DNA of 60,556 bases from Fusobacterium sp. SYSU M8D902 (GTDB taxonomy: Bacteria; Fusobacteriota; Fusobacteriia; Fusobacteriales; Fusobacteriaceae), in assembly GCF_040199715.1 (NCBI RefSeq), contig NZ_JBEFNA010000009.1, positions 1-60,556 of the forward strand. Reading direction: 5' to 3'. The position numbers were made by a program, and so were the translations under genes. Below are positions 33,550 through 42,322 of this stretch, piece by piece. How positions within the stretch are numbered: position 1 is the stretch's first letter; every line of letters starts with the position of its first letter. Below the pieces are notes generated by a model. That model was not told the DNA's origin. It made no database searches and was given only the letters and a program-made list of their open reading frames with translations.

Positions 33550-33945
33550 ATGAAAAACAAAAGAAAATACTTTAGAATTGGGGATTTGGTTATATATCTA
33601 TTTTTTATAGCTTTTTTTTCTATCTTAGGAGCCAAAGTCCTCAAATTAGGAGAGGAGAAACCTTCAAAAGTTGAGATCTATGTTGATGGAAATTTAAAAT
33701 ATGTCTACCCTTTACAAAAAGAGGAGAGAGATATTTTTGTTGATACAGTCCTAGGTGGTGTTAATGTTAAATTTAAAGATAATAAAGTTAGAGTTACTAC
33801 ATCTAATTCACCTAGAAAAATCAATGTTAAAAGAGGTTGGATAAGTTCACCTGGTGAAGCTATAATTGGTATTCCTGATAAATTATTTATCAAAATTGTG
33901 GGGGAAAAAAATAATAGTGATGATCTAGATTATATTATTAAATAG
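33550..33945 (+). CDS. NusG-domain-II-like membrane-anchored protein
   Basis: The 131-aa protein has a short basic start, one membrane helix (~14-30), and a beta-rich domain (~38-120) ending KRGWISSPGEAIIGIPDKLFIKI. This matches the NusG_II family: short anchored proteins of unknown role found in clostridia and fusobacteria. The usual Cys pair before G-W-I is absent; TSNSPRKINV stands there. It starts 3 nt after psd and overlaps no other gene. Confidence 0.7.
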   Translation: MKNKRKYFRIGDLVIYLFFIAFFSILGAKVLKLGEEKPSKVEIYVDGNLKYVYPLQKEERDIFVDTVLGGVNVKFKDNKVRVTTSNSPRKINVKRGWISSPGEAIIGIPDKLFIKIVGEKNNSDDLDYIIK

Positions 33946-33954
33946 AGGTGAAAA

Positions 33955-35049
33955 ATGTCTAAAGAAAAATCTTTAAAATTCTTAGGAATTGGTATTATTT
34001 TAGTAGTTATTCAAAGCTTTTTTCAAGAACATGAAGCTTTTATAGCTATATATAGTAAGTATGTTGGGTATTTAACCCCACTTATCTACGCTTTTTTTAT
34101 AACTATATTTTTAGATCCTGTAGTTTCTTTAATAGAAGAAAAATTCAATATGAAGAGGATTTTAGCTGTAATATCTACAATTATCTTAGTTGGTTTCATC
34201 ATTTTTATTGGAATAGCCATAATCGTTCCTCAAGTTGGTAAAAGTTTGAGAGAGCTATATGATAAACTTCCTGTGATGCAGGAGCAAATTGAAAAATATG
34301 CAACTTTAGGAATTGATTTTCTAAAAGAAAAAAATATTCTAACTATTGGTGATGCCGAGATCAGAGAGAGTATCAATAGTTTCATAAGAGATAATATGAC
34401 ATCTATACAGGATTTTGGACTATCTGCTTTCTGGAATATTGTTTGGTGGGGGGTTGCCCTTACAAAATTTTTTATTGGATTCTTTCTAGCCTTCCTAATT
34501 TTAATTGATAAAGAATATTTTATTGGTTTTTTGAGAAATATTTTTTCAATTATCTTTGGAGCAGAAAAAAGTTCAGCTACTATTGACTTTTTGGAAAAAT
34601 CTAGAAAAATTCTAATGAGCTATATCTGGGGTAGAATTATTGTTTCTACTGCAGTTGGTTTTATTACCTTTGCTGTAATGTTTGTGACAAAAACACCATA
34701 TGCTGTAATCAGTGGTATTATGATTGGGTTAGGAAATATGATCCCATACATTGGATCTATTGTGGCTGGAATTATTGCTGTTTTCTTGGTAGCACTTGCA
34801 AACCCATACAAGTTAATCTTCTTAGCCTTAGCAATTACAATTGCACAGCTTGTAGATGGTTGGATAATTGGTCCTAAAATTGTCAGTGAAACAGTTGGTA
34901 TGAGAACATTTTGGATTGTGCTTTCTGTATTGATTGGTGGTAGCCTTTTTGGTCCAGTGGGTATGTTCTTTGGGGTCCCTATATTTGGAATGTTAAAATT
35001 AATTTACTTAAAACTTTTAAGAAAAGAGGAGAAACAAATAGATGAATGA
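33955..35049 (+). CDS. AI-2E family (PerM-like) membrane transporter
   Basis: The 364-aa integral membrane protein has about eight hydrophobic helices. The long loop between helices 3 and 4 (residues ~95-150) and the C-terminal VDGWIIGPKIVSETVGMRTFWIVLSVLIGG motif region (given in two parts: GWIIGPKIVSETVGM, then GGSLFGPVGMFFGVP) are signatures of the family. Homologues export AI-2 or exchange ions; the substrate here is not known. It overlaps the next gene by 8 nt. Confidence 0.88.
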   Translation: MSKEKSLKFLGIGIILVVIQSFFQEHEAFIAIYSKYVGYLTPLIYAFFITIFLDPVVSLIEEKFNMKRILAVISTIILVGFIIFIGIAIIVPQVGKSLRELYDKLPVMQEQIEKYATLGIDFLKEKNILTIGDAEIRESINSFIRDNMTSIQDFGLSAFWNIVWWGVALTKFFIGFFLAFLILIDKEYFIGFLRNIFSIIFGAEKSSATIDFLEKSRKILMSYIWGRIIVSTAVGFITFAVMFVTKTPYAVISGIMIGLGNMIPYIGSIVAGIIAVFLVALANPYKLIFLALAITIAQLVDGWIIGPKIVSETVGMRTFWIVLSVLIGGSLFGPVGMFFGVPIFGMLKLIYLKLLRKEEKQIDE

Positions 35050-36196
35050 TAAGATAACTTTAATTGCCTCTACTACTATGGGAGTAGAGAGTGTTGTAAG
35101 AGATGAGTGTATAGCTCTAGGCTTTGATAATGTTAAAGCTTTTAACGGAAGAGTTGAGTTTGATGGAACTATAAGTGATATTATCAAAGCTAATCTTCAC
35201 TTAAGATGTGCTGATAGAGTATTTATTAAGATGGGGGAGTTTAAAGCTGTCACTTTTGAGGAACTTTTTACTAATATAAAAAGATTACCTTGGGGAGATA
35301 TTATTGAAGAGAATGGAGAATTCCCTGTAAGTTGGGTAAGTTCTGTTAAATCTAAGCTTTTTTCTAAATCTGATATACAGAAAATAACTAAAAAAGCTAT
35401 TGTAGAGAAATTAAAAGAGAAGTATGGAAAAAGTTATTTCTATGAAGATGGAGCTAAATTTGCTATAAAAATTCAAGCTCATAATGATATATTTCTTGTG
35501 ATGATTGACACCAGTGGAGATCCTTTACATAAAAGAGGTTATAGAGCTATTAAAAATGAAGCTCCTATAAAAGAGACTATGGCTGCTGCTCTTGTTCTAC
35601 TATCAAGATGGAAAGGTGGAGAACTACCTCTAGTAGATCCAATGTGTGGTACAGGAACTTTACTTATTGAAGCTGCTATGATAGCTAGGAATATAGCCCC
35701 AGGTGCTAATAGAAATTTTGCTTGTGAAGATTGGAAACTTATCCCTGAAGATCAATGGATAGATGCAAGAGATGAAGCATTTTCTATGGAAGATTATGAT
35801 AAAGAGGTAAAAATCTATGGTTCTGATATTGATCCAGATACTGTTGAAATTGCAAGAAAAAATATGCAAAAAGCTGGAGTTGAAGATGATATAGTTCTTG
35901 AGTGTCAAAACTTTTTGGATATGGAAAGAGATGAAGAGTATGGAGCACTTATCACAAATCCACCATATGGAGATAGACTTTTAGATGAGGAAGCTGTTGA
36001 AAGATTGTATGGCTTACTTGGAGATATTTGTAGAATGAGAATACCAAAATGGTCTTACTATATTATCACATCTCACAAAGGTTTTGAGAAAGCTTTTGGT
36101 AAAAAATCTACAAAAAATAGAAAATTATATAATGGTGGTATAGAGTGTCACTACTATCAATATTATGGAGAGAGAAATGGAAAGAAAAGAGTATAA
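35042..36196 (+). CDS. RlmL/YpsC-type rRNA methyltransferase (THUMP domain)
   Basis: The 384-aa protein has an N-terminal ferredoxin-like/THUMP RNA-binding part (~1-160), then a Rossmann methyltransferase (~165-384) with the SAM motif DPMCGTGTLLIEAAM and the N6/N2 base-methylating NPPYGDRL. This is the family of E. coli RlmL (m2G2445 of 23S rRNA) and Gram-positive YpsC, without the RlmK half. HKRGYRAIKNEAPIKET is also conserved. It overlaps both neighbours slightly. Confidence 0.92.
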   Translation: MNDKITLIASTTMGVESVVRDECIALGFDNVKAFNGRVEFDGTISDIIKANLHLRCADRVFIKMGEFKAVTFEELFTNIKRLPWGDIIEENGEFPVSWVSSVKSKLFSKSDIQKITKKAIVEKLKEKYGKSYFYEDGAKFAIKIQAHNDIFLVMIDTSGDPLHKRGYRAIKNEAPIKETMAAALVLLSRWKGGELPLVDPMCGTGTLLIEAAMIARNIAPGANRNFACEDWKLIPEDQWIDARDEAFSMEDYDKEVKIYGSDIDPDTVEIARKNMQKAGVEDDIVLECQNFLDMERDEEYGALITNPPYGDRLLDEEAVERLYGLLGDICRMRIPKWSYYIITSHKGFEKAFGKKSTKNRKLYNGGIECHYYQYYGERNGKKRV

Positions 36197-36848
36197 TGAG
36201 ATTCTAAAATTTTCTATTGAGGTTATACTTCAAATTTTTATAAAAATTAACAGAAGATTAGATGAATTAAATAATAACGGAGAAATCTCAGCTGTTGAGA
36301 TTTTAGAAAATGAAGTTATTCCAAAATATGAGAAACTTTTAAAGGGATTAAAAGCTGAAATTATTGAGGATGATCAAGAAAAATCAATAGATAGTGAAAA
36401 AATTGAAAATATAAAAAAATATATTTTTGATATTATGAAAGAGAACAATCTAACTGAGGAATTTATAGATTCTCAAATAAAAATCAGAGAAGAGTTAAAA
36501 GATAATTCAGGTGCTGAAGTTGTAAAAAAACTTTTTGAATATGAAAAGAAACAGATGGAAAATACTAAGTACAATCTTTTGGATAAGGTCAATTCAGTAT
36601 TAGATCGTGAAGATAAACTTGCTATGGATCTTAAAAATGCTATACAAGAGGAGGAGCAAATTGAATGTATTTACAGATTGCAACCTGTTCGTGAAGAGTA
36701 TAGAGCCTTGGAAGAAAAGATACTAAGAGTTCAAAAAAATATAGATAATATCAATAAAAAGCTGGCTTCTCAATGGGCCTACGAGATATATGGTACTATT
36801 TCTAAAGATAATATGCTAAACACATATAATCAAACTATGAAAAATTAA
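36177..36848 (+). CDS. Hypothetical coiled-coil protein
   Basis: The ~223-aa protein is highly charged, rich in Lys, Glu, Ile and Asn, and predicted mostly helical with coiled-coil stretches (~80-115 and ~160-205). No signal, membrane helix or catalytic motif is seen, and no family is recognised. ATG at 36177 is chosen: GGAGAGAG directly before it serves as the ribosome binding site, whereas an ATG 12 nt earlier contains that site. It overlaps the methyltransferase gene by 20 nt, suggesting translational coupling. Confidence 0.75.
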   Translation: MERKEYNEILKFSIEVILQIFIKINRRLDELNNNGEISAVEILENEVIPKYEKLLKGLKAEIIEDDQEKSIDSEKIENIKKYIFDIMKENNLTEEFIDSQIKIREELKDNSGAEVVKKLFEYEKKQMENTKYNLLDKVNSVLDREDKLAMDLKNAIQEEEQIECIYRLQPVREEYRALEEKILRVQKNIDNINKKLASQWAYEIYGTISKDNMLNTYNQTMKN

Positions 36849-36875
36849 AAAAATATGTTAGAATATGGAGGAACT

Positions 36876-37517
36876 ATGAAATTTTTAAAAATAGTTATTC
36901 TTCTGCTAATAATAGCTGGAGGATTTTATTATCAAGCTCATAAAAAAGCTGGTAAACCATTGAATATTAAGGAGGGAAATCACGTGGAAAATATAGTATT
37001 AAATGCTAAAATAAAAACTACTAAGGGAGATATCAATTTAAAATTATTCCCAGAAGTTGCACCAATGACAGTTACAAACTTTGTACACCTATCTAAAAGA
37101 GGTTATTATGATGGATTAAAATTCCATAGAGTAATTGCTGATTTCATGATTCAAGGTGGAGATCCTACTGGTACAGGTGCTGGTGGACCTGGTTACCAAT
37201 TTGGTGATGAATTTAAAGAGGGAGTAGTATTTGATAGAAAAGGATTATTAGCTATGGCTAATGCTGGACCTAATACAAATGGTTCTCAATTCTTTATAAC
37301 TCATGTACCTACTGATTGGTTAAACTATAAACACACAATATTTGGTGAGGTTGTTTCTGAAGATGACCAAAAAATAGTTGATAATGTTGCTCAAGGAGAT
37401 ATTATAGAAACTATTGAAATCAGTGGAGATGTAGATGCTTTCTTAGCAGCTCAAGCTGAACTTGTAAAAAACATAGATGATATATTAGCTCAAACTATGC
37501 CTAACTTAAAAAAATAG
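36876..37517 (+). CDS. Cyclophilin-type peptidyl-prolyl isomerase, membrane-anchored
   Basis: The ~213-aa protein has an N-terminal hydrophobic helix (~3-20, [15 protein letters not shown]) that anchors or exports it, then a cyclophilin domain (~45-190). The active-site motifs are [33 protein letters not shown] and HTIFGEVV. It catalyses cis-trans isomerisation of prolyl bonds, probably outside the cytoplasm. The start at 36876 is used because GGAGG is 6 nt upstream; an ATG 21 nt earlier has none. Confidence 0.93.
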   Translation: MKFLKIVILLLIIAGGFYYQAHKKAGKPLNIKEGNHVENIVLNAKIKTTKGDINLKLFPEVAPMTVTNFVHLSKRGYYDGLKFHRVIADFMIQGGDPTGTGAGGPGYQFGDEFKEGVVFDRKGLLAMANAGPNTNGSQFFITHVPTDWLNYKHTIFGEVVSEDDQKIVDNVAQGDIIETIEISGDVDAFLAAQAELVKNIDDILAQTMPNLKK

Positions 37518-37553
37518 TGTATTTTTAAGTTAAAATTAAATAGCTAATCTATT

Positions 37554-37613
37554 GAAAGGAAAAAGTTACTTCTAGTGGCTGATGCTTATTAGAATAATCT
37601 TTTTCCTTTTTTC
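37554..37613 (+). terminator. Terminator of the pncB-ppi operon (shared terminator family)
   Basis: GAAAGGAAAAAGTTACTTCTA pairs with TAGAATAATCTTTTTCCTTTT in a long A/U-rich stem with a small bulge. It starts with the same AAAGGAAAAAGTTACTT core as the carB terminator. Confidence 0.82.
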
Positions 37614-37632
37614 ATCTCTAAGTAAAAAAATA

Positions 37633-37661
37633 TTGTATTTTTTTGTATTATCTTTTATAAT
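37633..37661 (+). promoter_or_regulatory. lepA promoter
   Basis: TTGTAT (37633-37638) and a perfect TATAAT (37656-37661) are spaced 17 nt apart, 37 nt before the lepA ATG, which has AGGAGG. Confidence 0.75.
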
Positions 37662-37698
37662 ATTATGTGAATAAATAGATTTAGATTAGGAGGTAATA

Positions 37699-39501
37699 AT
37701 GTTACAAAAACATAAAAGAAACTTCTCTATCATTGCACATATAGATCATGGAAAGTCAACTATTGCAGATAGACTACTTGAATATACTGGTGCTGTTTCT
37801 AAAAGAGAGATGAAAGAGCAACTTCTTGACTCTATGGATTTGGAGAGAGAGAAGGGAATAACTATAAAAGCTCAAGCAGTAACTCTATACTACAAAGCAA
37901 AAGATGGAATAGAGTATGAGTTAAACTTAATTGATACTCCAGGACACGTGGACTTTATTTATGAGGTTTCAAGATCTCTATCAGCTTGTGAAGGAGCTCT
38001 ACTTGTTGTAGATGCTGCTCAAGGAGTAGAGGCACAAACTCTTGCCAATGTGTATTTAGCAATTGAAAATAACCTTGAGATTGTTCCTGTTATCAATAAA
38101 ATAGATCTTCCTGCTGCTGATCCAGATAAGGTAAAGTTAGAGATAGAAGATGTAATCGGTCTACCTGCTGATGATGCTGTTATGTGTTCAGGTAAAACTG
38201 GAATTGGTATTGAAGAGCTATTAGAAGCAATAGTTCAAAGAGTCCCTGCTCCTGAGTATGATGAGGAAGCTCCTCTAAAAGCTTTAATATTCGACTCTAA
38301 ATTTGACGATTATAGAGGGGTAATTACATATGTTAAAGTTTTAGATGGTTGTATTAAAAAAGGAGATAAAATTAGAATTTGGTCAACTGAAAAAGATTTT
38401 GATGTCTTAGAAGTTGGAGTATTCTCTCCTACTATGAAACCTCAAAACGAACTTACTTCTGGTTCAGTTGGTTATATAATCACAGGAGTTAAAACTATTC
38501 ATGATACTAGAGTTGGAGATACTATCACACATACTAATAGACCTTGTATCTTCCCATTAGAAGGATTCAAACCTGCTCAATCAATGGTATTTGCTGGAGT
38601 TTATCCACTATTTACTGATGATTATGAAGATTTGAGAGAAGCTTTAGAAAAATTACAACTTAATGATGCTTCACTTACATTTGTTCCTGAAACTTCAATA
38701 GCTCTAGGATTTGGATTCAGATGTGGATTCTTAGGATTATTACATATGGAAATTATTGTTGAAAGACTTAGAAGAGAGTACAATATAGATCTTATCTCTA
38801 CTACACCTTCAGTTGAATATAGAGTAAATATGGAAAATCAAGAGGTCTTAGTTATTGATAACCCTTGTGAATTCCCAGATGGTGGAAGAGGTAGAATGTC
38901 TGTTGAAGAGCCATTTATAAGAGGTAAGGTAATTGTTCCTAAAGATTATGTTGGTAACGTAATGGAACTATGTCAAGAGAAGAGAGGAATATTTATCGGT
39001 ATGGATTTCATTGATGAAAATAGATCAATGTTAACTTATGAACTTCCTCTTGCTGAGATCGTTATAGATTTCTATGATAAACTTAAGTCAAGAACTAAGG
39101 GTTATGCTTCATTCGAATATGAGTTGGTTGGATATAAAGAATCTGATCTTGTAAAAGTTGATATACTTGTTTCTGGTAAACCTGTAGATGCCTTCTCATT
39201 TATAGCTCACAAAGATGGTGCTTATAGTAGAGGTAGAGCAATCTGTGAAAAGTTAAAAGAGGTTATCCCTAGACAACAATTTGAAATCCCTATCCAAGCT
39301 GCTCTAGGAGCAAAGGTTATAGCTAGAGAAACTATAAAAGCTTATAGAAAGAACGTTATAGCTAAATGTTATGGTGGAGATATTACAAGAAAGAAAAAAC
39401 TTCTTGAAAAACAAAAAGAAGGAAAGAAAAGAATGAAGAGCATAGGAAATGTTGAAATTCCTCAAGAGGCTTTCGTTTCTGTATTAAAATTGAATGATTA
39501 A
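37699..39501 (+). CDS. lepA: Translation elongation factor 4
   Basis: LepA/EF4 is a ribosome-associated GTPase that can back-translocate tRNAs and helps ribosome biogenesis. The 600-aa protein has the G1 loop [15 protein letters not shown] (~14-28), [14 protein letters not shown], the domain II-V layout and the C-terminal LepA domain ([20 protein letters not shown]). The start [15 protein letters not shown] matches homologues. It is a single-gene unit with its own promoter and terminator. Confidence 0.98.
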   Translation: MLQKHKRNFSIIAHIDHGKSTIADRLLEYTGAVSKREMKEQLLDSMDLEREKGITIKAQAVTLYYKAKDGIEYELNLIDTPGHVDFIYEVSRSLSACEGALLVVDAAQGVEAQTLANVYLAIENNLEIVPVINKIDLPAADPDKVKLEIEDVIGLPADDAVMCSGKTGIGIEELLEAIVQRVPAPEYDEEAPLKALIFDSKFDDYRGVITYVKVLDGCIKKGDKIRIWSTEKDFDVLEVGVFSPTMKPQNELTSGSVGYIITGVKTIHDTRVGDTITHTNRPCIFPLEGFKPAQSMVFAGVYPLFTDDYEDLREALEKLQLNDASLTFVPETSIALGFGFRCGFLGLLHMEIIVERLRREYNIDLISTTPSVEYRVNMENQEVLVIDNPCEFPDGGRGRMSVEEPFIRGKVIVPKDYVGNVMELCQEKRGIFIGMDFIDENRSMLTYELPLAEIVIDFYDKLKSRTKGYASFEYELVGYKESDLVKVDILVSGKPVDAFSFIAHKDGAYSRGRAICEKLKEVIPRQQFEIPIQAALGAKVIARETIKAYRKNVIAKCYGGDITRKKKLLEKQKEGKKRMKSIGNVEIPQEAFVSVLKLND

Positions 39502-39507
39502 TGTTTT

Positions 39508-39539
39508 AGGGACTGCAGATTTACAGTCCCTATTTTTTT
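39508..39539 (+). terminator. lepA terminator
   Basis: AGGGACTG-loop-CAGTCCCT (39508-39531) is followed by ATTTTTTT, a textbook intrinsic terminator. Confidence 0.92.
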
Positions 39540-39540
39540 A

Positions 39541-39707
39541 CCTTCTAAATTGGAGTGATTTTAAATTTCTAGTATTATCATTTTCAACTCTCATAAGTAA
39601 TCTACAATGTGTCCAACTCAATTCGCTACGCAATGCGTAGCTTTTTGGAAAAGTTAAAAACATTTAATAAACACTATTTTATATTTATATAATTTTTAAA
39701 CTTACAT
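39541..39707. other. Intergenic segment upstream of the island; contains a small GC hairpin
   Basis: No gene is seen here. The notable feature is GCTACGCAATGCGTAGC at 39625-39641, a perfect 7-bp stem with an AAT loop, followed by TTTTTGG. It resembles a terminator but has no gene ending just before it, so it may be the relic of a lost gene or a small mobile repeat. Confidence 0.4.
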
Positions 39708-39736
39708 TTGCTATAATTAATTTTTTGTAGTATACT
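39708..39736 (+). promoter_or_regulatory. Promoter of the leader/DUF3592/MORN unit
   Basis: TTGCTA (39708-39713) and TATACT (39731-39736) are spaced 17 nt apart, followed by a leader containing a tiny ORF and terminator. Confidence 0.5.
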
Positions 39737-39787
39737 CATATCAACTAGAAATATTATAAAACTTTATATTCTAATCACAAAGAGGTG

Positions 39788-39847
39788 ATGCTTATGACAA
39801 AAATTATTTTTTTAATTCAAGAATAATTTTGTTATGAGCATTTTTTT
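39788..39847 (+). promoter_or_regulatory. Leader terminator overlapping a 10-aa ORF
   Basis: ATGCTTATGACAAAAATTATT pairs over ~20 bp (with G-U pairs and one bulge) with AATAATTTTGTTATGAGCAT and is followed by TTTTTTT. The tiny ORF ATG 39794 - TAA 39826 (MTKIIFLIQE), with GAGGTG 6 nt upstream, lies in the 5' arm and loop. Translation of it would stop the terminator from forming, giving a possible switch for the downstream gene at 39871. Confidence 0.6.
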
Positions 39848-39870
39848 ATTAAAGAAAAAAGGAGTTAAAT

Positions 39871-40344
39871 ATGTTAAAAATAATAGGAATAGTTTTCATA
39901 GCAATAGGAAGTTTCAATCTTTTTCAATACAACAAAACTATGAAAGATAATATTTGTGTAAAAGGAGTTCTTATTGATTATACTTATTCTCCAACATTAA
40001 GAAGAAGCTTTCCTATATTTAGATACACAATAGATGGAATAACTTATAAAGAAGAGTACAGAGGTAGTTATACATCTAAAAAACAAGTGGATGAATTAAA
40101 AAATATAAATATTGATCAGATGCCAAAAGCAACTAGAAATTTTATGAAAAAATTAAAAGACACTAATTATGTAGAATATGAAATTGGAAAAGAGTATAAG
40201 TTATTAGTAAATAAAAATAATCCTAAAGAATATTGGATAGCTGAAGATGGAACTAATAAAGGAAGAGAATATATTTGTTTAGGAATAGGAACTATATTTT
40301 TAATAATATCATTTATTTCAAAAATTATTAAAATAATATTTTAA
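39871..40344 (+). CDS. DUF3592-like membrane protein
   Basis: The 157-aa protein has an N-terminal helix (~2-18), an extracytoplasmic-type beta-rich domain (~25-125) with IFRYTIDGITYKEEY, and a C-terminal helix (~135-157). This pattern (membrane-beta domain-membrane with Y-x-x-x-G-x-x-Y) recalls DUF3592. Function unknown. AAAGGAG precedes the ATG. It lies in the accessory island with the MORN-repeat gene, and such proteins often accompany toxin or surface clusters, but nothing here proves that. Confidence 0.6.
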   Translation: MLKIIGIVFIAIGSFNLFQYNKTMKDNICVKGVLIDYTYSPTLRRSFPIFRYTIDGITYKEEYRGSYTSKKQVDELKNINIDQMPKATRNFMKKLKDTNYVEYEIGKEYKLLVNKNNPKEYWIAEDGTNKGREYICLGIGTIFLIISFISKIIKIIF

Positions 40345-40374
40345 TAATAAGATAATGAAATTAGGAGATCCTCT

Positions 40375-41277
40375 ATGAAAGTTAAAGTCATTTTAGGGAT
40401 AGTAGTTTTATTTATAATATCAGTTGGAACTTATACTTATCAAAATAGATATTATTTTTATAGATATTTACCTGCAAAAGATGAATTCAAACTTCAAAAT
40501 ATCAATTCTAAATTATATGATGAGAATAATAAAATATTTAGTGGTAGAGTCAAAAGTGGAAGTGATTCATACCTTAATATCTACTCTTACAAAGATGGAG
40601 AGCTAGATGGATTAAACGTCATATATTTTAAAAATAATATCAAAGAGATAGGACATTGGAAAAAAGGAAAACAGAATGGACTTTTCCAATTATACACAGA
40701 AGATGGAATCCTAATTGACAATGCTAACTTTAAAAATGGAGAAAGAGATGGACTTACAGAACAATATTATGGTGATACAGGGAACTTAAGGGTATCTGCA
40801 AATTATAAAAATGGTATACTTGAGGGAAAATTTAAAGCATACTATTCAAATGGAAATCTTCAAGGAGAAGTAATTTATAAAAATGGTGAGATGAATGGAG
40901 AATTCAAAGAATATCACGAAAATAAAAATATAAGACTTTCAGGAAGTTATAAAAATAATCTACAGGACGGTGAATGGAAATCTTATTTAGAAGATGGTAC
41001 TTTAGAATCAATAATAAACTATAAAGATGGAGAACTTAATGGTCTAAAAGAAGATTATTATAAAAATGGAAATGTATGGACAAGACAAGAATTTAAAAAT
41101 AATACTCAAGAAGGAATTTATGAAGTTTATTATGATAATGGCAATCTTCAATTAAAAGCTAAAATAAATAATGGAAAAATGATAGAGGAGCAAAGGTTTA
41201 ACATAGATGGAACACTTTATGATGAGAATGATGATCGAATAGTTATTAAGGATTCAGTAGATTTTCAAAAGAAGTAG
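40375..41277 (+). CDS. Membrane-anchored MORN-repeat protein (YwqK-like)
   Basis: The 300-aa protein has one N-terminal membrane helix (~4-22), then about eight to nine tandem MORN-2-type repeats of ~20-24 residues (YKDGELDGLNVIYFKNN, YKNGILEGKFKAYYSNG, YKNGEMNGEFKEYHENK, YKDGELNGLKEDYYKNG, among others). The repeats make an elongated beta sheet. Related proteins are annotated as YwqK-family antitoxins or surface proteins. It sits 30 nt after the DUF3592-like gene with AGGAG upstream. No partner toxin is recognisable here. Confidence 0.8.
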   Translation: MKVKVILGIVVLFIISVGTYTYQNRYYFYRYLPAKDEFKLQNINSKLYDENNKIFSGRVKSGSDSYLNIYSYKDGELDGLNVIYFKNNIKEIGHWKKGKQNGLFQLYTEDGILIDNANFKNGERDGLTEQYYGDTGNLRVSANYKNGILEGKFKAYYSNGNLQGEVIYKNGEMNGEFKEYHENKNIRLSGSYKNNLQDGEWKSYLEDGTLESIINYKDGELNGLKEDYYKNGNVWTRQEFKNNTQEGIYEVYYDNGNLQLKAKINNGKMIEEQRFNIDGTLYDENDDRIVIKDSVDFQKK

Positions 41278-41307
41278 GAAATTCCTTTTATTTATAGTAA
41301 ATTATGA

Positions 41308-41427
41308 GAATTTAAAAAAATAAATCTTGAAGAATTTATTTTTCCTGAGATAGATAGTTATTATAGAGAAAATAATGTGTTACAGAAATTTTTTGATATA
41401 ACTGTATCTGTAAAAAATCATTCATAA
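41308..41427 (+). pseudogene. Gene remnant, C-terminal fragment
   Basis: A 39-codon open segment (EFKKINLEEFIFPEIDS... ending VKNHS, stop TAA) has protein-like composition but no start codon or ribosome binding site, and is preceded in frame by TGA. It looks like the tail of a degraded gene in the accessory island. The parent family is not recognised. Confidence 0.45.
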
Positions 41428-41446
41428 AATATAGGAGATTATAGCA

Positions 41447-42148
41447 ATGAAAAAGATTTTAATTATTATAATTTGTTTTTTTATTAATATTTCTACAATT
41501 TTATTTGGAAATACTCTTTCAATTAATTCAGAAAAAATGGAGAATAAAGACAGTATGATACAATATAATAATAAATTTGGAATTGAAGTCAATGGAACAT
41601 ATTTTCCTATCCCTAGTGCTTTAAAAGAATTTATTAATAATGGTTGGAAAATAAGTGATAAAAAGCCCTATTTTTTAAATCCACTAGTTGGAGAAGATTA
41701 CTATAACATGCGTACAAATTGGTCATTATCAAAAGATAAAAAAAGTATTTTAAAAGGTGGAAAGATTATTAGACTTTTAGAAAAAGATGGTGTACTCTTG
41801 GAAGTTACAATAGCCAATCAAAATATCTTGGAGAATGATAGTCCTACCCAAGCTATTGAAGAGGGTATAGTAAATTCTATGATCATATTTTATAATGAAA
41901 CATGTGATAGCATAAAATTAAACAATAAAGAGTTGAAAAATTTAACTCCTGATATCTTAATCAAAAATTTTCCTTTAAGTGATGGCTGGCAACATATTCC
42001 AACAAATTACAGTAACCATCCAGAATTAGGAATATCATTAGAGTATACCATTACAAAAATAATGGATAATAATGAAATAAGTATCACTATCTATTTTAAT
42101 TTAGAAAATAGAGCTTTTAAAATAGAAGTATCCAATCAAAACTTTTAG
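41447..42148 (+). CDS. Secreted hypothetical protein
   Basis: The 233-aa protein has a clear signal peptide (MKKILIIIICFFINISTILFG, cleavage near residue 21-22; no lipobox Cys), then a mature domain beginning NTLSINSEK, with IEVNGTYFPIP, WKISDKKPYF and a possible two-fold repeat (KISDKKPYFLNPLV / KNFPLSDGWQHIP). No family is recognised. AGGAG precedes the ATG by ~9 nt. It belongs to the lineage-specific island between lepA and gltX. Confidence 0.75.
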   Translation: MKKILIIIICFFINISTILFGNTLSINSEKMENKDSMIQYNNKFGIEVNGTYFPIPSALKEFINNGWKISDKKPYFLNPLVGEDYYNMRTNWSLSKDKKSILKGGKIIRLLEKDGVLLEVTIANQNILENDSPTQAIEEGIVNSMIIFYNETCDSIKLNNKELKNLTPDILIKNFPLSDGWQHIPTNYSNHPELGISLEYTITKIMDNNEISITIYFNLENRAFKIEVSNQNF

Positions 42149-42187
42149 AAGATAATTTTTTATAGTATATCTATTTAGGAGGTAAAA

Positions 42188-42286
42188 ATGAAAAAAATAA
42201 TTTCAATCTTAACTCTATTAATATTTACATTATCATATTCAGAAGAAAAATCTGCTGTAAAATTAATCAAAAAAACTCAAAATTAA
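42188..42286 (+). CDS. Tiny ORF with a signal peptide (32 aa), possibly truncated
   Basis: ATG 42188 has a good GGAGG site, and the product (MKKIISILTLLIFTLSYSEE...) is a signal peptide plus about 13 residues ending KKTQN. It is too short to have a mature domain. A shift at the AAAAAAA run would extend it by about 14 codons (KLKIKVKDGAKISTI), so it may be a truncated or frameshifted relative of a secreted-protein gene. Coding status is uncertain. Confidence 0.45.
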   Translation: MKKIISILTLLIFTLSYSEEKSAVKLIKKTQN

Positions 42287-42318
42287 AGTAAAAGATGGTG
42301 CTAAAATTAGCACCATCT
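42284..42318 (-). terminator. gltX terminator
   Basis: Minus-strand AGATGGTGCTA-attt-TAGCACCATCT is a perfect stem followed by TTTTACTTT, directly after the gltX stop codon at 42323. Confidence 0.88.
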
Positions 42319-42322
42319 AATC

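Noticed and set aside
39625-39646. GCTACGCAATGCGTAGC as a phage or integron attachment site
   Set aside because: There is no tRNA end, duplicated copy or integrase nearby; it is better read as a terminator-like hairpin or relic.
40375-41277. The MORN-repeat gene as a proven antitoxin of a toxin-antitoxin pair
   Set aside because: The YwqK-type label is common for such repeats, but no toxin gene is recognisable next to it.
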